Assembly (NCBI RefSeq): GCF_900119075.1
Contig: NZ_FPIP01000006.1
Span: 28,632-92,631, forward strand
Origin: Ruminococcus flavefaciens
GTDB lineage: Bacteria > Bacillota > Clostridia > Oscillospirales > Ruminococcaceae
DNA: 64,000 nt
Reading direction: 5' to 3'
Part shown: piece after piece, positions 60,413-64,000 of the stretch
Layout of the letters: every line of letters starts with the position of its first letter
Position numbering within the stretch: position 1 is the stretch's first letter
The notes under the pieces: model-generated
Told to the model about the DNA's origin: nothing
The model's database searches: none
The model's input: the letters and a program-made list of their open reading frames with translations, nothing else
Position numbers and translations under genes: made by a program

Positions 60413-61234
60413 TTGAAAAGGCTCTATATCAGCGATCTTGACGGAACTCTTCTGAGCCCAAAGCCCGAAATAACTGCTCATACAGCGGAAATAATGAACG
60501 CTCTTGCCCGAAAGGGTATGAACTTTACATTCGCTACTGCAAGGTCTATATATTCGGCAGTTCCCATTACATCGGCACTGGATATAAATGTGCCCTGTAT
60601 TCTTATGAACGGCGTGAGTATCTATGATATAAAAAATGAACGCTATGTCAAAAACGAGTTCATAGAGCCTGCGGTGTCTGCAAAGCTCCTTGACATATAT
60701 AAGCGCCACGGCGTTGAATGTTTCATGTACCGCATAGACGAGGGCGCTCTTACCTGTTACTATTCGCAGCTCACAAGCAGAGTAATGCAGAGCTTTGCGG
60801 AGGTAAGAAAGCATGAGTACAAAAAGCCCTTTGTACAGTGCCGACTTGAGGACTATGCCGACGAATACACGGTATACTTCACCACAAGAGCGACCTATGA
60901 CGAGCTTTTGCCCGTAAAGCTTGAAGCAGAGAAGATAGCAGGCGTGGATATAGCATTTTATCTTGACGTTTACGACGATTCGTGGTATCTTGAGATATTC
61001 TCACATAAAGCCTCGAAGTCCAACGGACTGCGTTTTCTCCGCGAGGAATACGGCTTTGACGAGGTAGTGGCATTCGGTGATAACCTCAACGACCTGCCTA
61101 TGTTTGAGCAGGCTGATATAAAAATCGCAGTCGGCAACGCCAGAGATGAAGTTAAGGCTGCCGCCGATATCATCATCGGGACAAACTCCGAGGACGGAGT
61201 CGCAAGGTGGCTCCTTGACGAAATGAAAAAATGA
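60413..61234 (+). CDS. HAD-superfamily Cof-type phosphatase
   Basis: TTG 60413 is chosen because GGAGGTGA (60397-60404) sits eight bases upstream; GTG 60401 is inside that site. The 273-residue protein has the four HAD motifs: DLDGTLL near the start, a TARS Thr, a mid-protein Lys and GDNLNDLPMF near the end, with a Cof/C2-cap between. Substrates are usually sugar phosphates or flavin/cofactor phosphates; none can be assigned. Confidence 0.9.
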   Translation: MKRLYISDLDGTLLSPKPEITAHTAEIMNALARKGMNFTFATARSIYSAVPITSALDINVPCILMNGVSIYDIKNERYVKNEFIEPAVSAKLLDIYKRHGVECFMYRIDEGALTCYYSQLTSRVMQSFAEVRKHEYKKPFVQCRLEDYADEYTVYFTTRATYDELLPVKLEAEKIAGVDIAFYLDVYDDSWYLEIFSHKASKSNGLRFLREEYGFDEVVAFGDNLNDLPMFEQADIKIAVGNARDEVKAAADIIIGTNSEDGVARWLLDEMKK

Positions 61235-61237
61235 GAA

Positions 61238-61279
61238 TTGAGAGTTAATGTGTTCACTTCGTTAACTGTCAACTCTCAA
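61238..61279 (+). terminator. Hairpin between the HAD gene and iorA
   Basis: TTGAGAGTT/AACTCTCAA arms enclose a GTTAAC-containing loop. No T-run follows, so it may stabilise or partly terminate rather than end transcription fully. The same string family occurs at 46769-46870. Confidence 0.45.
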
Positions 61280-61328
61280 CTAACATAATTGATATGATTA
61301 TTTTTAACATGAAAGGAAAATACATAAT

Positions 61329-63059
61329 ATGAAGAAATTAATGCTTGGAAACGAAGCCTTCGCAAGAGGCTTGTATGAAGCGGGCTGCCGCGTAGTATCA
61401 AGCTACCCCGGTACTCCCTCGACTGAGATAACTGAGGAAGTTGCAAAGTACGACGAGGTCTACGCAGAGTGGGCTCCTAACGAAAAGGTCGCTATGGAGA
61501 CAGCTCTCGGAGCTTCTATTGCAGGCGCAAGAAGCTTCTGCGGAATGAAGCACGTTGGTCTCAACGTTGCTGCCGATCCGCTCTATACAGCAGGATATAC
61601 AGGCGTAAACGCAGGTATGGTCATAGCAGTTGCCGACGATCAGGGTATGCATTCCTCTCAGAACGAGCAGGACAGCCGTCACCACGCTATAGCTTCTAAA
61701 GTTCCAATGCTGGAGCCTTCTGATTCTACAGAATGTAAGGAGTTCGTCAAGCTTGCTTTCGAGCTTTCCGAGAAGTTTGACGCACCGTTCATAGTAAGAA
61801 TGTCCACAAGAGTTGCTCACTCACAGAGCATCGTTGAAATGGAGGACAGAAACGACCTTCCTCTTAAGGACTACGAAAAGACACCTAATAAATTCGTTAT
61901 GATGCCTGCTTACGCAAAGGGCAGACACGTATTCGTTGAAGAGCGTACAAAGAAGCTCATCGAGTATGCTGAGACAACTCCTCTCAACAGAGTTGAGATA
62001 TCCGACAAGGCTGAGTTCGGCGTTATCACAAACGGCGCTGCTTATCAGTACGTCAAGGAGGCTCTCGGCGACAAGGCTTCAGTGCTGAAGCTTGGTATGG
62101 TAAATCCTCTCCCTGTCAAGCTCATTCAGGACTTCGCAAAGAAGTATGAGCAGATATACGTTATCGAGGAGCTTGACGGCATAATCGAGGAGCACTGCCG
62201 CAATATCGGCGTGAACAACGTTAAGGGCAAGGAGATATTCGGCTATATCGGCGAGCTTCCACAGTCTGTTATCGCAGAGAAGCTTCTCGGCGAGAAGAAG
62301 GACTTCGTGGCTCTCGAAGATGATATCCCTGTACGTCCTCCTGTAATGTGTGCAGGATGTCCACACAGAGGACTGTTCTACTGCTTAAAGAAGCTTGGTG
62401 TTACAGTATCAGGTGATATCGGCTGCTACACTCTCGGAGCTGCCGCACCTCTCAACGCTATCGACACAACAATTTGTATGGGTGCTTCTATATCAGGTCT
62501 CCACGGCTTCAACAAGGCAAGAGGAGCAGAGTCCGAGCACAAGAGCGTTGCAGTTATCGGTGATTCAACATTCATGCACAGCGGTATGACAGGTCTTGTA
62601 AATATCGCTTACAATAATTCAAATTCAACAGTTATCATTCTCGATAACTCTATCACAGGTATGACAGGTCATCAGCAGAACCCGACTACAGGTAAGAACC
62701 TCAAGGGCGATCCTGCTGCGGCAGTTAATCTTGAGGAGCTCTGCAAGGCTATCGGTATCAAGCGCGTCCGCGTAACTGATCCTTACAAGCTTGCCGAGAC
62801 AGAGGCTGCTATCAAGGAGGAGCTTGCTGCTGACGAGGCTTCGGTAATTATTTCCAGACGTCCGTGCGCACTTCTCAAGTACGTTAAGCACAATCCGCCT
62901 GTAAAGGTAAATACAGACAAGTGCGTAGGCTGCAAGATGTGCATGAAGCTGGGATGTCCTGCTATCTCAATGCGCGACGGCAAGGCAGTAGTTGACCACA
63001 CTCTCTGCGTAGGCTGCGGCATATGTCAGGAGCAGTGCAAAGTCGGAGCTATCCAGTAA
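61329..63059 (+). CDS. iorA: Indolepyruvate ferredoxin oxidoreductase, alpha subunit
   Basis: A 576-residue TPP enzyme subunit: PGTPSTEITEE and ETALGASIAGARSFCGMKHVGLN at the N-terminus, GDIGCYTLG and a TPP-binding GDSTFMHSGMTGL...NNSNSTVIILDNSITGMTGHQ, then two C-terminal 4Fe-4S motifs (CVGCKMCMKLGCP and CVGCGICQEQCKVGA). It oxidatively decarboxylates aryl pyruvates from aromatic amino acids with ferredoxin. The beta subunit iorB is normally adjacent but is not found downstream here. GAAAGGA precedes ATG 61329. Confidence 0.94.
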   Translation: MKKLMLGNEAFARGLYEAGCRVVSSYPGTPSTEITEEVAKYDEVYAEWAPNEKVAMETALGASIAGARSFCGMKHVGLNVAADPLYTAGYTGVNAGMVIAVADDQGMHSSQNEQDSRHHAIASKVPMLEPSDSTECKEFVKLAFELSEKFDAPFIVRMSTRVAHSQSIVEMEDRNDLPLKDYEKTPNKFVMMPAYAKGRHVFVEERTKKLIEYAETTPLNRVEISDKAEFGVITNGAAYQYVKEALGDKASVLKLGMVNPLPVKLIQDFAKKYEQIYVIEELDGIIEEHCRNIGVNNVKGKEIFGYIGELPQSVIAEKLLGEKKDFVALEDDIPVRPPVMCAGCPHRGLFYCLKKLGVTVSGDIGCYTLGAAAPLNAIDTTICMGASISGLHGFNKARGAESEHKSVAVIGDSTFMHSGMTGLVNIAYNNSNSTVIILDNSITGMTGHQQNPTTGKNLKGDPAAAVNLEELCKAIGIKRVRVTDPYKLAETEAAIKEELAADEASVIISRRPCALLKYVKHNPPVKVNTDKCVGCKMCMKLGCPAISMRDGKAVVDHTLCVGCGICQEQCKVGAIQ

Positions 63060-63372
63060 GCACATTCAAGGCTTTGAATAAAAGCTCCTAAGACGGGGGC
63101 GGAGGCTCTCCGCTCAGGAGCAGTGTAAAGTCGGAGCTATTGAGTGATTAGAGCTAAGAACTAAGAACTAAGAGCTAAGTAGGGGAGCCCGCCCTCGGGC
63201 TCCCGTGAGTGATAAGAGCTAAGTAGGGAACGCCGCCCTCGGCGTTCCGCAGATGACGCAATAAATACAAATGACCTATGTAGGGTACGCCGTCCTCGAC
63301 GTCCCATATGCGGCGTCCCTGACGTTACCTGCATACAAACAATATAACGGTGCACTAAAACGGGGTATAACT
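63060..63372. repeat. Gap with duplicated iorA tail, CTAAGA run and palindromes
   Basis: Bases 63113-63140 nearly copy the iorA 3' end (63029-63056) and still read QEQCKVGAIE-stop. A GAGCTAAGAACTAAG run (63149-63180) follows, then GGGAGCCCGCCCTCGGGCTCCC, GGGAACGCCGCCCTCGGCGTTCC and GGGTACGCCGTCCTCGACGTCCC units. Confidence 0.7.
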
Positions 63373-63600
63373 ATGAAAATCAGAAAGATAAGCTGTCCAT
63401 ATTGCAATATACTTATGGAATACAAAGGAACAAAGCGTATGCAACTGGGACGCACAGGCTTTATTATAGGAGATATTGACAATCTCTTTTCTGGAGCGCT
63501 TACAACAAGCATCTATGAGTGCCCGAAGTGCGGAAAGCTTGAATTTTTCAGATTTAAGAAAACAAAGAGGAAAAAAGATGATACAGTTGCCGATATATGA
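63373..63600 (+). CDS. Small zinc-ribbon protein
   Basis: ATG 63373 is chosen, although its ribosome site is weak (CGGGG). The 75-residue product has CPYC near the start and CPKC near the end, enclosing a beta-rich middle, so it should fold as a zinc ribbon, followed by a Lys-rich tail. Its end overlaps the next gene by 23 bases. Function unknown. Confidence 0.65.
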   Translation: MKIRKISCPYCNILMEYKGTKRMQLGRTGFIIGDIDNLFSGALTTSIYECPKCGKLEFFRFKKTKRKKDDTVADI

Positions 63601-63976
63601 GGAGTTCGCCCACTGGCTGGACGATATCCTCGAAAACAACGAAATGCCAGAGGAAACAAAGGCGTTCTGCTTCAATCTCTATGAGGAGTCCGACGAGGAG
63701 CACATCTGCGGCGTCCAGATTATTGCCGCAGGAGAGTACGATCCCGAGGACAAGGACGGCGAATGGGCTTGCGAGGAGGTCTGGAGCAGTGAGGAGAATA
63801 TCTTCACGGTTGATACCTCCGACGAGGAAGACACGAGCTGGGCTCACGCACAGGAGCTCATAAAGGAAATGATAGAGGAATACCTCAGAAACGGTAAATA
63901 CTCAGGCATTCTCAGCGGAGCAGCGGCAGTTGCCGTAGGCTTCGTTGACGGCGAACTGGATATCATTTCGCAATGA
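63578..63976 (+). CDS. Acidic protein of unknown function
   Basis: ATG 63578 has AGAGGAAAA upstream and overlaps the zinc-ribbon gene. The 132-residue product is very acidic (EESDEEHICG, DPEDKDGEWACEE, DTSDEEDTSW), with a helical C-terminal part and a small GAAAVAVGFVDGELDI end. The layout resembles small immunity-like or unknown proteins of Firmicutes; I cannot name a family. A TTAAGGAG near the window end hints at a further gene downstream. Confidence 0.65.
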   Translation: MIQLPIYEEFAHWLDDILENNEMPEETKAFCFNLYEESDEEHICGVQIIAAGEYDPEDKDGEWACEEVWSSEENIFTVDTSDEEDTSWAHAQELIKEMIEEYLRNGKYSGILSGAAAVAVGFVDGELDIISQ

Positions 63977-64000
63977 ATATTGACTTTAAGGAGTAATATA

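Overview
The window looks like chromosome from a cellulosome-producing ruminal or gut Ruminococcus close to R. flavefaciens. The main reason is a complete scaffoldin block (scaC-scaA-scaB-cttA-scaE) in the published R. flavefaciens order. Supporting signs are dockerins with the NAVDAS-type repeat, long Thr-rich linkers, NSPxTG cell-wall anchors and clostridial housekeeping genes. No tRNA, rRNA, CRISPR array, insertion sequence or prophage was seen.

Layout. 1-2718: 3' part of a giant wall-anchored SpaA/Cna-B adhesin. 2786-3912: CorA Mg2+ transporter behind a leader that encodes a short peptide and could form a four-segment attenuator. 4261-8438: nadB and nadC (NAD synthesis) flanking a VanY-type peptidase that carries a dockerin. 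8500-9313: a small lipoprotein and a small membrane protein. 9543-14450: spore-germination genes (gerAA, gerAB, truncated gerAC-like), with tadA and a CPBP protein on the opposite strand, plus a small Cys-rich protein. 15027-16844: GTP-type PEP carboxykinase. 17390-20466: gtrA-like, dus and capA-like. 20595-31970: the sca cluster. 32028-36050: ttcA, a membrane protein, ung, metF and a MetH reactivation-domain protein. 36299-38787: orphan sugar-binding lipoprotein and an epimerase. 38941-43296 (minus): rqcP, hup, mazG, then trpS, an unknown gene and an aminotransferase. 43541-49090: SpoVB-like flippase, Rrf2 regulator, lipoprotein, cysK with candidate leader peptides, and another lipoprotein. 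49490-53212: GH5 cellulase lipoprotein and a dockerin-bearing SGNH esterase. 53264-57344: lipid kinase, holB, ricT, queH, ybaK. 57383-63976: degenerate-GGDEF protein, a mini-ORF, CIRCE-hsp20, HAD phosphatase, iorA and two small unknown genes.

How the parts fit. By analogy with R. flavefaciens, dockerin enzymes such as the esterase dock on ScaA or ScaC, ScaA docks on ScaB, and the ScaB and CttA X-dockerins dock on ScaE, which a sortase ties to the wall. The partial adhesin uses the same kind of NSPxTG anchor. The sortase gene usually found after scaE is not here; ttcA follows instead. ScaB has six cohesins by my count.

Most noteworthy besides the sca cluster are: the corA leader (peptide plus mutually exclusive stems, one of which covers the start codon); the cysK leader, where a nine-residue ORF ends in two closely spaced Cys codons; a dockerin on a VanY peptidase; a long structured leader ahead of scaC; a perfect CIRCE before hsp20; and two genes (corA and the 33284 gene) where a hairpin sits between the Shine-Dalgarno sequence and the start. 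Many intergenic gaps hold families of short palindromes. All assignments were read by eye; no searches or folding runs were possible.
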